From Bog-756 sp963745955 (lineage in GTDB: Bacteria > Actinomycetota > Acidimicrobiia > Acidimicrobiales > RAAP-2), in NCBI GenBank assembly GCA_963745955.1, contig CAVUZI010000008.1, positions 248,001 to 312,000 of the forward strand: 64,000 nucleotides of DNA. Reading direction: 5' to 3'. A model generated the notes under the pieces. The model was not told where the DNA came from. It did not search any database and was given only the letters and a program-made list of their open reading frames with translations. The position numbers were made by a program, and so were the translations under genes. Positions 1-10,095 of the stretch are shown piece by piece (position 1 is the first letter of the stretch; each line of letters starts with the position of its first letter).

Positions 1-156
1 GCGGCTTTGAGCGGTCCACAACGGGTAGCGGGGTAGGGCGGTCTTCGCGAATCGTCCGCGCATCTCCACCCGGCAGCCTCGAGGGCCGGCTGCGGCCTCG
101 CTTCTCGTCGGCCGTTCGTGTCCGGGACTCGCCCAGCCCCATCCCTCTCGTGACCG

Positions 157-1242
157 ATGCGCAAGTCGTCCCATGCTCGACTGCGTACGAGCTACTCGGC
201 TATCCTTCGAGCTGTGCCTGCAGTCGACGAGCGGATCGTGGCTGAGCACACGATCTCGGTCGTGGTGCCCGTTTATCAGGGCGAACGAACCTTGGACGCG
301 TTGATTGAGGAGCTCGCTCCCCTGACCAAGGGTTGCCAGACTCCAGAAGGGCGTCTGATGCGTGTCGCAGAGGTCGTCCTCGTCCATGACGCCGGGCCTG
401 ACCGGTCGGATGAGGTGATCCGGCGGCTGGTGTCGACGACCCCATTCGTTCGCCCCGTGTGGCTTTCGCGGAACTTCGGACAGCATGCGGCGACGATCGC
501 GGGAATGTCGTCGACCGGCTCTGAGTGGATAGTGACGATGGACGAGGACGGCCAGTTCGCCCCCGACGACATTGGCCGCCTGCTCGATGTCGCCCTCGGG
601 GACGGTGCACAGCTGGTGTACGGCACCGCGAAGAAACCTCCTCACGGTTTTCTCCGCAACCTCTCGTCCCGCACGGCGAAGGGCGCTGCGAGACTCCTGT
701 TGGCAGACGAGAGCCTTGTGAAATTCACGAGTTTCCGGCTCATGCTGGGAGAGATCGGCCGCGGTGTTGCCGCCTACGTTGGTCCAGGCGTCTATCTCGA
801 CGCCGCTCTGAGCTGGGCGTTTGGAAGTGCTGCCTCGTGCCCGGTCCAGTTCAGGCAGGGCTCCGATCGTCCCTCCGGGTATTCGTTCCGGAAGCTGCTG
901 TCCCATTTCTGGCAGCTCGTGATCACCATGGGTCCGCGTCCGCTTCGTCTTGTCTCCTTTGCCGGCGTCCTCGCCGGATTCGCGGGAGTGGTACTGGCTC
1001 TGATCGTGATCATCGAGAAGCTCGTTGGCCGGGAGAACGTGCCGGGTTGGACGTCCCTGACTGTGATCGTCTTGCTCTTGGGCGGCGTGAACCTCTTGGC
1101 CATCGGGGTCGTGGCCGAGTATGTCGGCGCCGCAGTCCGAATGGCGATGGGCAAACCCCTGTACCTGATCACTTCGGACCCATCCACGGGTCCGCTGCAT
1201 CGTGATGCCACGAGCCTGGCCGACCCTTCTGCGATCGAGTGA
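157..1242 (+). CDS. GT2 polyprenyl-phosphate glycosyltransferase, DPM1/GtrB-like
   Basis: Probably moves a sugar from a nucleotide donor to a polyprenyl phosphate at the inner membrane face, supplying GT-C enzymes that work outside. The N-terminal GT-A domain opens with VVVPVYQGERTLDALI near residue 35, and a DEDGQ motif near residue 129 fits the metal-binding DXD region. Two C-terminal membrane segments (about residues 268-288 and 300-325) are followed by EYVGAAVRMAMGKPLY, the usual tail of GtrB/DPM-type enzymes. The usual DDG after the second strand reads HDAG here. The start could also be a GTG about 54 bases downstream. Donor sugar is unknown. The next gene starts 2 bp past the stop. Confidence 0.85.
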   Translation: MRKSSHARLRTSYSAILRAVPAVDERIVAEHTISVVVPVYQGERTLDALIEELAPLTKGCQTPEGRLMRVAEVVLVHDAGPDRSDEVIRRLVSTTPFVRPVWLSRNFGQHAATIAGMSSTGSEWIVTMDEDGQFAPDDIGRLLDVALGDGAQLVYGTAKKPPHGFLRNLSSRTAKGAARLLLADESLVKFTSFRLMLGEIGRGVAAYVGPGVYLDAALSWAFGSAASCPVQFRQGSDRPSGYSFRKLLSHFWQLVITMGPRPLRLVSFAGVLAGFAGVVLALIVIIEKLVGRENVPGWTSLTVIVLLLGGVNLLAIGVVAEYVGAAVRMAMGKPLYLITSDPSTGPLHRDATSLADPSAIE

Positions 1243-1243
1243 T

Positions 1244-2221
1244 GTGATCTCGTGGGTGATCGGCCGAGGGGGTCTGCTCGGTCGAAGCGTCGAACTTGCC
1301 CTCGGGGCGCAGGGAGCCACCTGGCATCCGCGTCATCCTTTCAACTGGGCTGATCCGAGCGCAGTCGTCCGCGAGCTGTCGATCGCCTGCCGGGACTTCG
1401 CCGCTGAGGTTGGCGAATCGCCATGGCAGATTGTTTGGTGCGCCGGAGCTGGTGTGGTCGGTTCTGGACCCGCGGACCTTGAAAAGGAGACCCTCGCGTT
1501 CGCTGGCCTGCTGACCGGGATCACCGAGGTACTCTGCGCTCCAGAGAGAAGCCGAGGTGCGTTGTTCCTTGCATCGTCCGCAGGTGGCGTCTACGCGGGG
1601 GTCGGAACACCTCCGTTCCGTGAAGATTCTCCGGTCGCACCGTTGGCGCCATATGGTTGGAACAAGCTCGAACAGGAATCGCTGGCTCGTCAGTGGAGCA
1701 TGGAGACAGCGACTCCACTTCTCATCGGGCGGTTGTCCAACCTCTACGGTCCTGGCCAGAATCTCTCGAAGGCCCAGGGCCTGATCACCCAGATGTGCCT
1801 GCGTGTAGTGGCTCGTCAGCCTTTGGTTCTCTACGTTCCACTCGACACGATCCGCGATTATCTGTTCGCCGAGGATGCGGGGCGGCTGATCGCCCACGGG
1901 CTTGCCCGCCTACGTCTCGACACGCGGTCCGACGAAACACCTGCTGTCGTAAAGATTCTCGCGTCGCAGCAGCCAGCAACAGTTTCAACCGTCCTTGCCC
2001 AGCTCAGGTGGGTGACGAAGCGCCCAGTGAGTGTGAGCATCGCGGCCTCGCCGCTCGCCGCTCGCCACGCCCGCGACCTCCGAATGGTCTCGACCGTGTG
2101 GCCCGAGCTCGATCAGCATCCACTGACCCCGCTCAGTGCGGGCATGCAGTCGGTACTCAGCCGCATCTTGCAGATCGCGGGCGAAGGGCGACTCGATGTC
2201 GACACCCTCCGCGTCCGTTGA
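1244..2221 (+). CDS. NAD-dependent epimerase/dehydratase family protein
   Basis: An extended short-chain dehydrogenase of about 325 residues, probably acting on a nucleotide sugar. The Rossmann glycine motif GRGGLLG lies within the first 15 residues. YGWNKLEQE matches the catalytic YxxxK, and LSNLYGPGQ is the strand seen in UDP-sugar epimerases. GTG at 1244 is preferred because it places the beta strand at the N terminus and barely clears the upstream gene's stop; an ATG at 1202 would overlap that gene by 41 bp. It sits between two glycosyltransferases, so a role in making or modifying a sugar donor is inferred. Substrate is unknown. Confidence 0.75.
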   Translation: MISWVIGRGGLLGRSVELALGAQGATWHPRHPFNWADPSAVVRELSIACRDFAAEVGESPWQIVWCAGAGVVGSGPADLEKETLAFAGLLTGITEVLCAPERSRGALFLASSAGGVYAGVGTPPFREDSPVAPLAPYGWNKLEQESLARQWSMETATPLLIGRLSNLYGPGQNLSKAQGLITQMCLRVVARQPLVLYVPLDTIRDYLFAEDAGRLIAHGLARLRLDTRSDETPAVVKILASQQPATVSTVLAQLRWVTKRPVSVSIAASPLAARHARDLRMVSTVWPELDQHPLTPLSAGMQSVLSRILQIAGEGRLDVDTLRVR

Positions 2222-2309
2222 CCCAGCGTGATCGCTTTCTGATTCTGGTATCGCAAAGCTGGGCGATGTATCATTCGCGAATTGGCGCGAGCCGCGGCCC
2301 GGGCTGTGC

Positions 2310-3236
2310 GTGGTGGTGGAGCGAGCATCGATCGGAGCCACGTTGAATACTGAGCCACTGGTGTCGGTGGTCATCCCAGTTCTGAACGGTGAGAACCATC
2401 TCGAGGCGTGCATGGCCTCCATCCTCGGGCAGTCCTACCGGAAGATCGAGATCGTCGTTTCGGACGCTTCATCGACGGACGGCTCGGCCGGGATCATCCG
2501 ATCCTTCGACGACCCCCGAGTCAACCTCTTGGCCAATCCCGTCGATCAGCTCACCCTGCACGACAACTGGGCGCGAGGCCTCGCAGTCGCGAAGGGCGAC
2601 CTTGTGAAGATCGTCTGCCAAGACGACCTTCTGCTACCCGACTGCCTGGCGATTCAGACAGAATTGTTGTTGCGGCACCCGTCTGCAGTCCTCGCAAGCG
2701 GGCGCCGCCGTATCATCGATGACAAGGACGACGTGCTCATCAAAGCGCGGGGACTGGGCGGCCTGACAAAGCCGGGGGGAACCCAGGTGATTGAGGGCGG
2801 TGCACTGGCTCGTGCCTGCACTCGAGCCGGCGCCAACCTTCTGGGCGAGCCGGCGAGCGTGCTCATTCGACGCCGCGTGCTTCCCGAGCCCCTGTTCGAT
2901 CCCCGCTGGCACTATGCCATCGACATCGACTTCTACCTGCGCTGTCTGCAGCGCCGGGGTGCAGTCCTCGACAGCCGGGTCATCTGCTGTTTCCGGGTGA
3001 GCCACCGTCAGTTGAGTGCGGACCTCGGCTCAACTCAAGCGCGAGAGTTGCAAGCTTTTTTCTCGGACCTGGAGCGTCGGTATCCGGAGCAAGTGTCGGC
3101 TCCCGACGTTCGCCTGGGAACGCGCAGGGCGCACCTGCTGGCGCTGGCGCGAAGGATGATCTACCGGCAGATGCGGATGCGTTCCGCCATCGCACGCTGG
3201 CGTGATCCCGAAGGCTCGCGCTCAGGGCACCGGTGA
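2310..3236 (+). CDS. GT2 family glycosyltransferase (soluble)
   Basis: Single-domain GT-A transferase of about 308 residues without membrane segments. VSVVIPVLNGENHLEACMAS opens the domain, DASSTDG follows the second strand and CQDDLLLP carries the DXD-like metal site. DIDFYLRC downstream fits the acceptor-side acidic motif of GT2 enzymes. The GTG at 2310 was taken; a TTG at 2343 directly before the first beta strand is also possible. It is the third co-directional gene of the glycosylation group and probably extends a glycan in the cytoplasm. Confidence 0.8.
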   Translation: MVVERASIGATLNTEPLVSVVIPVLNGENHLEACMASILGQSYRKIEIVVSDASSTDGSAGIIRSFDDPRVNLLANPVDQLTLHDNWARGLAVAKGDLVKIVCQDDLLLPDCLAIQTELLLRHPSAVLASGRRRIIDDKDDVLIKARGLGGLTKPGGTQVIEGGALARACTRAGANLLGEPASVLIRRRVLPEPLFDPRWHYAIDIDFYLRCLQRRGAVLDSRVICCFRVSHRQLSADLGSTQARELQAFFSDLERRYPEQVSAPDVRLGTRRAHLLALARRMIYRQMRMRSAIARWRDPEGSRSGHR

Positions 3237-3544
3237 TCGAGGTTGAGGAGAGTCGAATTCCGGACCTTCTCGTTCTGCATGCGACGGTCCGCGTCCATGA
3301 CCGGGGCATCTTCGTGAAGACCATTCACCAAGACCGGTTCGCTGATGCCGGAGTGAGGACGATGTGATCTGAGCGCTTCTATTGCCGATTTCACGCCTCT
3401 GTCATTCCTGGCGTGCATTGTCAGAGCTCGTGCCCACGGTCTATGAAAAAGACGTCAAGAGGAACAAAGCGTATAGGTGCGGACCTCCGAAAATGTCGTC
3501 CAGCCGCCAAGCCAATGTCCGGTCTGATATGGGATAATGAGTTG
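3237..3544. other. intergenic stretch without a recognised gene
   Basis: About 308 bases between a GT2 gene and a membrane protein gene. Reading frames here are short and show no recognisable motif. An AT-richer patch near 3465-3545 may hold the promoter of the next gene, but no clear -35/-10 pair stands out. Confidence 0.4.
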
Positions 3545-5257
3545 ATGATCGCCCGAGTCCAGAGCCACCGCTTTTGGTTTGGTTTGTTCGCAGCCTCTCT
3601 GATCGGTGCGATGGCCGGCTATTGCTTCTACATTGCCCGATACGGGGTGAACGTCATTTTCTGGGATGAATGGTCGTGGACACCGCTTTTTCATGCGTCC
3701 CATCTGACAATAAGCTCGTTTTGGGTTCAACACAACGAGGATCGGATTTTCTTTCCAACCATCCTCGCCGCCGCCTTGGTCAACACCACGAACTGGAACG
3801 ACTTCGCGTTCTACTTTGTGGCGGCGGCCTTCATGTTCATAACTCTGCTGCTCATCGTGCGCGTCTTTTGGGACGAGATACTGCGAAGCCCCGGTTGGTG
3901 GATCCCACTGCCCTTCCTTGTCCTGACGCTCGCCCAGTATCAGAACACACTGTGGGCGTTTCAGATTGCGTGGTCCGTGGTATTGGTTGCATTAGTGGGA
4001 GCCCTGGTACTCCTCCGTAACGTACGGCCGTCGATGCTCCAGATGGGGCTGGCCATTGCGCTGGGCTTTGTAGCCTCCTACTCCTCCTTGCAGGGTCTGT
4101 TGGTCTGGCCGGCTGGCCTCATCCTCCTTGCATCACGGGGGCAGACTCGGCGTTCGTTCATTTTGTGGTCGGCGGCGGCGATCGTCGCCATCCCTCTGTA
4201 CTTTGTGGGCTTCAACTACGGTGAGAGTGGAACGGCGTCGCTCCACCAGATACTCGCCAACCTGCCCCTGGTGGTAAAGGGCCTCCTCATCTCGCTCGGC
4301 AGCGTGATCCCTACTATTACTGCTGGGATCTCGGGAAATGGTCTGTCCGAGCTGATCGGGGCACTTCTCTTGATCGCGAGCATCATCGTGGCGCGGGCCT
4401 GGTGGAGGGAGGGGAGACCAGCCGGGGCAAAGGCGTTCTGTGTAGCCCTCATTGTCCTGACACTGGCATTCGACGTCTTATTGGTTCCCGCACGGATCGT
4501 TGGCTCGGTCACGGCGGGGACCGCATCTCGATATGCCACGTTCAACTGGCCGATGATCGTCGGCCTTTACGCGTATGCGATTCTCTGGGCACGAGATGCA
4601 CGGTATTACCCAGTACCGGTCCGGGTCCTCCGAGCTTCGCTTGCGCTCTTGGTGGTCGCTCAGGTTGTGGTGGCCTCGTACGTCGGCGTTGAGCAAGGCA
4701 GGATCACGCGGACGGTCCGCACGACAACTGCCGACATATTGGCGAACTATTCGGGAACGCCCTTGTCACTCGCGGCACCTTACATCCTGCCTCCTTGCGC
4801 AGCTTTACCATCACCGTCGTACTGTTCCGGAATGAGCGCCGGAGTTCGAACCGTTGAGGAGTCCGGGGTCAACGTCTTTAGCGACCGGAAGACTCTGGCG
4901 GGCTATCGCTCGCTTGGAATCGTTCCCGGTGGGGTTGCTTCAGAGCCTTTGCCAATTCCTGCAGCTCTCCGCCGGGAGGTGGCAAGCGGAGCAGACGGAC
5001 GCAAGGCATGGAGTGTGCTGAGCGCCGTCTATTCATCGAACCCCGCCGTACGGGCCGCCTTTCCTGACCAACACTTAAACGGCGTCAGTCCCTCGCTCAT
5101 AGCTTGGGCCGCAAGTACCGCCGCGGGGCCCATAACGCGGGCCGACATCATTCTGAACGAATGGGGTGCACCTCTAGGCCCCCCCTACTTTCTTCAGCAG
5201 TACGCAAAGACGTACGAGGCATGGGCTGCGATCCTTCGCGGGGCGCGCGAAAAATAG
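3545..5257 (+). CDS. polytopic membrane protein, function unknown
   Basis: About 570 residues with roughly ten hydrophobic segments and a C-terminal extracytoplasmic part of about 150 residues rich in Pro, Ser and Ala. The first external loop has the acidic/aromatic stretch IFWDEWSWTPLF, placed as in GT-C glycosyltransferases, where an acidic pair lies in loop 1. This suggests but does not prove a polyprenyl-phosphate-sugar dependent transferase. ATG 3545 is preferred because the open frame upstream encodes Lys/Arg-rich sequence unlike a membrane leader. It follows glycosyltransferases and is co-directional with them. Codon use is less GC-biased than in the mycofactocin region. Confidence 0.65.
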   Translation: MIARVQSHRFWFGLFAASLIGAMAGYCFYIARYGVNVIFWDEWSWTPLFHASHLTISSFWVQHNEDRIFFPTILAAALVNTTNWNDFAFYFVAAAFMFITLLLIVRVFWDEILRSPGWWIPLPFLVLTLAQYQNTLWAFQIAWSVVLVALVGALVLLRNVRPSMLQMGLAIALGFVASYSSLQGLLVWPAGLILLASRGQTRRSFILWSAAAIVAIPLYFVGFNYGESGTASLHQILANLPLVVKGLLISLGSVIPTITAGISGNGLSELIGALLLIASIIVARAWWREGRPAGAKAFCVALIVLTLAFDVLLVPARIVGSVTAGTASRYATFNWPMIVGLYAYAILWARDARYYPVPVRVLRASLALLVVAQVVVASYVGVEQGRITRTVRTTTADILANYSGTPLSLAAPYILPPCAALPSPSYCSGMSAGVRTVEESGVNVFSDRKTLAGYRSLGIVPGGVASEPLPIPAALRREVASGADGRKAWSVLSAVYSSNPAVRAAFPDQHLNGVSPSLIAWAASTAAGPITRADIILNEWGAPLGPPYFLQQYAKTYEAWAAILRGAREK

Positions 5258-5454
5258 GCATGCGTTCCGCTACGCTCCGATCGCACGCACATCGCTCAGA
5301 TCTGAAGTGCCTTTTCTTCGCGTTGCTGCATGGGCTGACGGGTCATGGTAGAGAATCCGCCCCAGTCCGGGCGCCAGACAGCACGGTCACACCGCGCTGA
5401 AAGAGGACAAAGAACTGCTAACGGCCTTGCCTCGTCCGAGTTGGCTCCGCCGGA

Positions 5455-6342
5455 CTACCCTGGAACCCTACCCGAAAAGACCATTGTCGCTCCCGTTTGA
5501 TCGTAGTCGTCAGCGCCGCGCAGAATTTCTGGCTCGAAGCCAGCGTCCCTGATGTGGTCGGTTAGATCACGCCCGAATTCTGTGAAGGTCAGCAGGTCGT
5601 CGCCGACCGGAATGAAGCGGTACAGACCCCCGCCGCGGCCATGATAGAGCGGTGGTTGCAGGTGGATCGGGTGCCCATCGCCGCCGATCTCCGCACGCGC
5701 CAACGTCGTTGCCCTGGATGCAATGATTGGAACTGTAAACACGTGCCGCCCACCTGGCCGAAGTACCCGCCGGGTCTCTCGGAGCGCTTCTCGAAAATCC
5801 GGAACGTGCTCGAGCGTATCGGACGAGAGCACAAGATCGAAGGATTCGTCTTTGTACGTGAGTTGGCAGATATCCTCGTTTCGGGTCTTACCGATCACCT
5901 CTCCGAGATGTTCCGCTCCGCGGTATTCCGAGAAGGCGAGACGGGGCAGTTGAGCCAGATAGAAATGGAGCGAGCCCGCGGAGCCGATTGTGTTGATTTC
6001 TGCCACGTCGAGCATCCTGAATGCATCTTGCCTCACCAATGCAGCAAAAGAGTCGGAGTCATCTCCGTAGAGTTGCAACAGCACGCTTGCTATGCCCCGC
6101 ACTCTCGCGCTCGAACAGCAAGATTTGCAGAACAGACTCTCTCGGCGTGCGTATGCCAGGGATACGACGGGATCGTCGGTGTCCGCAAATTGCCCAACGA
6201 CCCAGGAGTTGAACACAAGCTTTGAGTTCGCCCCGCAAACGCTGCATTGCCCAGTTTCATCGTAACGTTCGTCACCGGGCGGACGGACGTTGAGCAAGAC
6301 GCGCCGTCCAAAATGGGATTTGATGGTTCCGAAGCAATCCAA
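5455..6342 (-). CDS. class I SAM-dependent methyltransferase with N-terminal Cys pairs
   Basis: About 295 residues. The N-terminal third has CSVCGANSK and a second cluster, FCKSCCSSARVRG, resembling a zinc ribbon. The rest is a Rossmann methyltransferase of the Methyltransf_11 type: MLDVAEINTIGS is the first strand region, DLVLSSDTLEHVPD the typical post-III motif and VLRPGGRHVFTVP the next strand. Proteins of this build often sit in polysaccharide clusters and modify glycans or lipid-linked sugars, but the acceptor cannot be read from sequence. It is transcribed against the preceding glycosyltransferase genes, alongside another methyltransferase. Confidence 0.75.
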   Translation of the reverse strand: MDCFGTIKSHFGRRVLLNVRPPGDERYDETGQCSVCGANSKLVFNSWVVGQFADTDDPVVSLAYARRESLFCKSCCSSARVRGIASVLLQLYGDDSDSFAALVRQDAFRMLDVAEINTIGSAGSLHFYLAQLPRLAFSEYRGAEHLGEVIGKTRNEDICQLTYKDESFDLVLSSDTLEHVPDFREALRETRRVLRPGGRHVFTVPIIASRATTLARAEIGGDGHPIHLQPPLYHGRGGGLYRFIPVGDDLLTFTEFGRDLTDHIRDAGFEPEILRGADDYDQTGATMVFSGRVPG

Positions 6343-6623
6343 GATTACGTATGCCTTCGCAAGAATTCGGCGAGCACCATCGTTGAATCCTAGCGTTGTC
6401 TGCTAGTTGGCTGCAGTGGCTCTCCAAGCTACGTCGGGCAATTGTTGCTCTTCCTGTCGTGTGAGTCGGGATCCTATTGTGTACGCAGGGGTCAGGCTGT
6501 TCACGGCTGGAATGTGTTCGGGCGGGTTGGTGGCGAGTTTGGTTAGACGTGGCCCTGAAGACAAGTTCTTAAGGCGGAGCATCGTCGAAATATCGCGTCG
6601 AGCAGCGACCAATGGAGGACAGG

Positions 6624-7376
6624 CTAAGGACTGGCCCGGATAACGTCTGTGCACACTGCGACGAGGTACTCATATTTGCGGTCTGCCCGAACAGGGACCA
6701 CATCGTGGCGAGCAGATTTCAGCCCGATGAACCAGGTCAACTTTGCAGCCTGTGCCAAGCGAAGAACGAGATTCCTTGAAATCGAACGGCCGATCCAGCA
6801 TTTGACTTTCGTCATTCCGACGGATTCTGGGTTCTGACCATAAAACGTCACCGAATTGAACCGCTTCTCCAGCATTCGAGCAAATTCTTCGGCGTCATAC
6901 TCGCGGACGTGGAACGGTGTCCACGGCTTGTCTGTTGATGTATTGCCAGGACTATGTACATCGCGATCGGGGGTCGAACATACAAAAGCCCCGTCGTCCT
7001 TGAGGACCCGCACGACTTCATCGAGAAAGGCTTGGTCTGCGTCGATATGCTCAATTGTTTCGAGCGAGACGAACACATCTGCCGATCCGTCGTTCATGGG
7101 CAGCGCCGTTGCGACGGCAGTTTGGAAAACGACCGACGGTAGATTATTGCGCTCCACGGCACTTGCTATTGCTTCGCTGGAAACGTCGAATCCGTTCACG
7201 CTCCGAGCCGAACTCCCGAAGATCGTGGATGATGTGCCATCACCACAGGCGCAGTCAACGACAACCTTGTCTTTGACAAACTTGCTGGCGAACTCATATC
7301 GCGCTTCGTGCTCGCGTCGGGTCCACGGAGGTGCCCAATTGTTGGAATCCAAACGTTCAATGGGGATCTTCGGCAC
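6624..7376 (-). CDS. class I SAM-dependent methyltransferase
   Basis: About 250 residues. VVDCACGDGTSS is motif I (GxGxG-like, with Ala-Cys), ETIEHIDADQAFLDEVVRVLKDDG is the motif II/III region and FVCSTPDRD follows. These are typical of ubiE/Methyltransf_11 enzymes. Substrate is unknown; the neighbouring glycosyltransferases suggest a glycan or lipid-linked intermediate. It is upstream of the other minus-strand methyltransferase with a 281-bp gap, so the two may or may not be one transcript. Confidence 0.75.
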   Translation of the reverse strand: MPKIPIERLDSNNWAPPWTRREHEARYEFASKFVKDKVVVDCACGDGTSSTIFGSSARSVNGFDVSSEAIASAVERNNLPSVVFQTAVATALPMNDGSADVFVSLETIEHIDADQAFLDEVVRVLKDDGAFVCSTPDRDVHSPGNTSTDKPWTPFHVREYDAEEFARMLEKRFNSVTFYGQNPESVGMTKVKCWIGRSISRNLVLRLAQAAKLTWFIGLKSARHDVVPVRADRKYEYLVAVCTDVIRASP

Positions 7377-8102
7377 GGGCGAATACTATAGGATCGCTGG
7401 ACACGCGGGTGCTGCGGCCTTCGTCGCAACAGGAGTCACCTCCGGAAGCCAATCGCATGCACGAGGCTGAGTAGTCACTTCGGGAACTCCGCTGCAACCT
7501 CGCACCGAATGAATTCGCTGAGGCCTGGACTAGCCGAAGCCAGCCATTGCGGTATGGCCACTGGACCATTCACCGGGGCCCGTTCGAGCTCAGGTGCCGC
7601 AGTCAGCTCCCAGACGTCCAGCCTTAATCTATTGTCGGCCAGTCACCGTCGCGAGGAGGACAATGTGGCCTATTACCGACTCGCGTGCAAAGGAACTCGG
7701 TCGCCTCTGGGCCTCGGGCCTGATGATTATCAGCGCCCCTCCCGCCTGAGCAAAACTGCGATAATAGCAAGCCAAACGATAGGCGAATAGCGGGCAAGGA
7801 GGGACGTTCAACTCAGAACGGCGGGAGTGGCAGCATCCATTGCGAAGGTCGCAAAGCGTGATCTATGCTTCCAGCCATGTATCTGTGGGCGGGGCTGGTA
7901 CGAGCGAGTCATCGCTGGGGCATCGCTTTTGGGGGTATTCGAGGGTGACTGGCGTTCACATCAAGGCTCCGCTCCCCGATGTCGACACGGACGGGCCTCG
8001 AAGTGGCGAGGCTCACACTCCGGAGCGGGCCCCTGCAGAGTGGCCCACGTTCCAGTTGCCTCCACGGATCTTGGGCCCTGGGCCGCCGGGTCTCCACACT
8101 TC
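7377..8102. other. gene-poor intergenic stretch
   Basis: About 725 bases between a minus-strand methyltransferase and a plus-strand membrane protein gene. It must contain both divergent promoters. Frames that cross it give low-complexity Ser/Arg/Gly-rich translations with no motif or plausible start signal. No repeat, hairpin or tRNA-like structure was recognised. It could be decayed coding sequence. Confidence 0.4.
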
Positions 8103-10085
8103 ATGACCGGGTTGCTCGAAGTGCGACAGGATGATCCTGCGATCGAGGCTCCTTCGGTGCCGCGATCGAGGTCACGATTGGTGTCGCCGGGGCTGTTGGT
8201 GTCGATAGCGAGCTTCGCCTCCGTTGCGGCGTTATGTGCGTGGATGGGGTTCTACGTCACGTTCGACTCCTTCGGAGCGTGGGACGACGAAGGTACCTTA
8301 CTCAGCGCCCTGAAGGTGTACGCCCAACACGGGGGGCTGTACACCCATGTCTCCAGCCCCTTCGGGCCTGTCTATTTCGAAGTCCTTTCGGCGGTCTTTT
8401 CGTGGTTGCCTCTCAATCTCGACGTCGGACGCCTGACCACGCTTGTGCTGACGCTCCTCACCAGCCTCGGGTTTGGTGTGGCGATCAAGATGATGACCCG
8501 AAGTGTGATCGCCGGCATCGCCACTCAGGCCGGTACCTTCATGGTGTTGATCCTGTCCTTCGTAGGTGAGTCCATGCATCCCACCCTGGTGGTGTCGTTT
8601 CTGCTTGCCGTGGCGCTCATTGCCCTCGCCCTGGTGGCGCGTGGTCAGCGGTCCACGGGCTGCATGCTGCTCGGAGCCACCTTGGCTGCGTTGGCACTGA
8701 CAATAGTGAATGTGGGGGCATTCGCCGCGATCGCCTTCTTGTTTACCGGGCTGGCACTGGCCCCACCGGTTCGGGGGATGCGCCTTCTACGGGCAGCGGC
8801 GGCGGCGTTGTTCATAGCTACCCCACTTCTGATCGTGTTGGCTTCTCGGGGCCAGATCACCGACTCCTGGGTGGCCAAGTATGTGCTGATCGTGACCATG
8901 AGTGCCGCGGCAGTTGTGGTGGTGACACTGGACCGCGACCTTCAGGGGCTCGTTCACAGCCGCGACGCCTACCGATTCCTCCTTGGTGGTGGTGTCATGG
9001 GTGCCCTCGTCGTCGTCATCGCTGTCCTGACGGGGACGCAACCGCTCGACCTCGTCCGCGGCGTGGTCCCCAACCCGGCCCTCTTCGCGAAATTCAGCGT
9101 TCCCCTTTCGCAATCGTGGTGGCAGGAAGCGTGGGCAGTTGTCTGTCTCGGCGGAGCCTTCTTGTATCGCCGGTACCGGCGTCGCAATTCCCCGGCGGGC
9201 CTGCTCGACGTCTGGGCGCACGTCGGCGTCGGACTCCTGATCCTCTACTTCGCCCTACAGCAGGCTACGGTCGCCTACTTCGCCGTCTTGTTCCCCGTCA
9301 GCTTCACTGTGGCACTGCCCCTCCTCTTTTTTGCTGCAATCCCGCCGGTGGGAGCCACGGATTCGGAGCGCGTGGCTCGGGTGGGAGTGGTAGCCCTCGC
9401 CATACTCGAGGCCTTCGTAGCGTATCCCGTCGCTGGGGCCCAGATACGGTGGTCGACAGTCCTCGTCGTGCCGGTCGGCATGCTCTGCCTCCATGACGGC
9501 ATACACCAGCTGCATCCCGATGTCGCTGTAGTCCGGCGGCTCGGGCGTCACGCCGTCACCGGCCTGCTCCCAGTAGTTGTCGTTGTCGTGGGATGCGGGT
9601 GGTTGGCATCATATTGGCACGGGAACCTGGCCATCGAATCGAAGCAGTACCACACCAGCACGCCCCTCAGGTTGCCAGGGTCACATCTCATACACATCCC
9701 ATATAGCCAGGCCGCGACCTTGTCTGCGCTGACGGACGCGATCCGGATGCAGTGTTCCACATTCGTCGCCGTGCCGGAATTGAACAGCTTCTACTTCTGG
9801 ACCGGAGAAAGCCCTCCGACTGATGACTGGCTGAATTCATGGTTCTATTCGGCGGGTGCTCCCCTGCAAACGGAGGTCGTCCATCAGGTTGAAGAGCACG
9901 ATCGAACTCGGTTCTGCGTCCTTGACAATCCGAAGTTGTGGGCGGGCTGGGACCAGGGGCACCCTGTGCCCCAACTCCCGCTTACACGGCTGGTTGAGAG
10001 ATTCAAGCAGCAAAATGGCCCTCCCGCCCCCTATGATGGCTACCAACTCTACGTGTTCCAGAACAGCTCATCGGGGGGGCTCTGA
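8103..10085 (+). CDS. large polytopic membrane protein, GT-C-like
   Basis: About 660 residues with at least eleven hydrophobic segments and a hydrophilic C-terminal domain of about 150 residues. The first long external loop after the first membrane segment has FDSFGAWDDEGTLLSALK. An acidic pair there, followed by a Tyr- and Pro-containing loop, is the pattern of GT39/ArnT-like GT-C glycosyltransferases that use polyprenyl-phosphate sugars. ATG 8103 is used because sequence upstream in the frame is not membrane-protein-like. It converges with the secreted glycosidase-like gene, leaving 10 bases between stops. Role in surface glycan assembly is inferred. Confidence 0.65.
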   Translation: MTGLLEVRQDDPAIEAPSVPRSRSRLVSPGLLVSIASFASVAALCAWMGFYVTFDSFGAWDDEGTLLSALKVYAQHGGLYTHVSSPFGPVYFEVLSAVFSWLPLNLDVGRLTTLVLTLLTSLGFGVAIKMMTRSVIAGIATQAGTFMVLILSFVGESMHPTLVVSFLLAVALIALALVARGQRSTGCMLLGATLAALALTIVNVGAFAAIAFLFTGLALAPPVRGMRLLRAAAAALFIATPLLIVLASRGQITDSWVAKYVLIVTMSAAAVVVVTLDRDLQGLVHSRDAYRFLLGGGVMGALVVVIAVLTGTQPLDLVRGVVPNPALFAKFSVPLSQSWWQEAWAVVCLGGAFLYRRYRRRNSPAGLLDVWAHVGVGLLILYFALQQATVAYFAVLFPVSFTVALPLLFFAAIPPVGATDSERVARVGVVALAILEAFVAYPVAGAQIRWSTVLVVPVGMLCLHDGIHQLHPDVAVVRRLGRHAVTGLLPVVVVVVGCGWLASYWHGNLAIESKQYHTSTPLRLPGSHLIHIPYSQAATLSALTDAIRMQCSTFVAVPELNSFYFWTGESPPTDDWLNSWFYSAGAPLQTEVVHQVEEHDRTRFCVLDNPKLWAGWDQGHPVPQLPLTRLVERFKQQNGPPAPYDGYQLYVFQNSSSGGL

Positions 10086-10095
10086 GTGCCCGGGG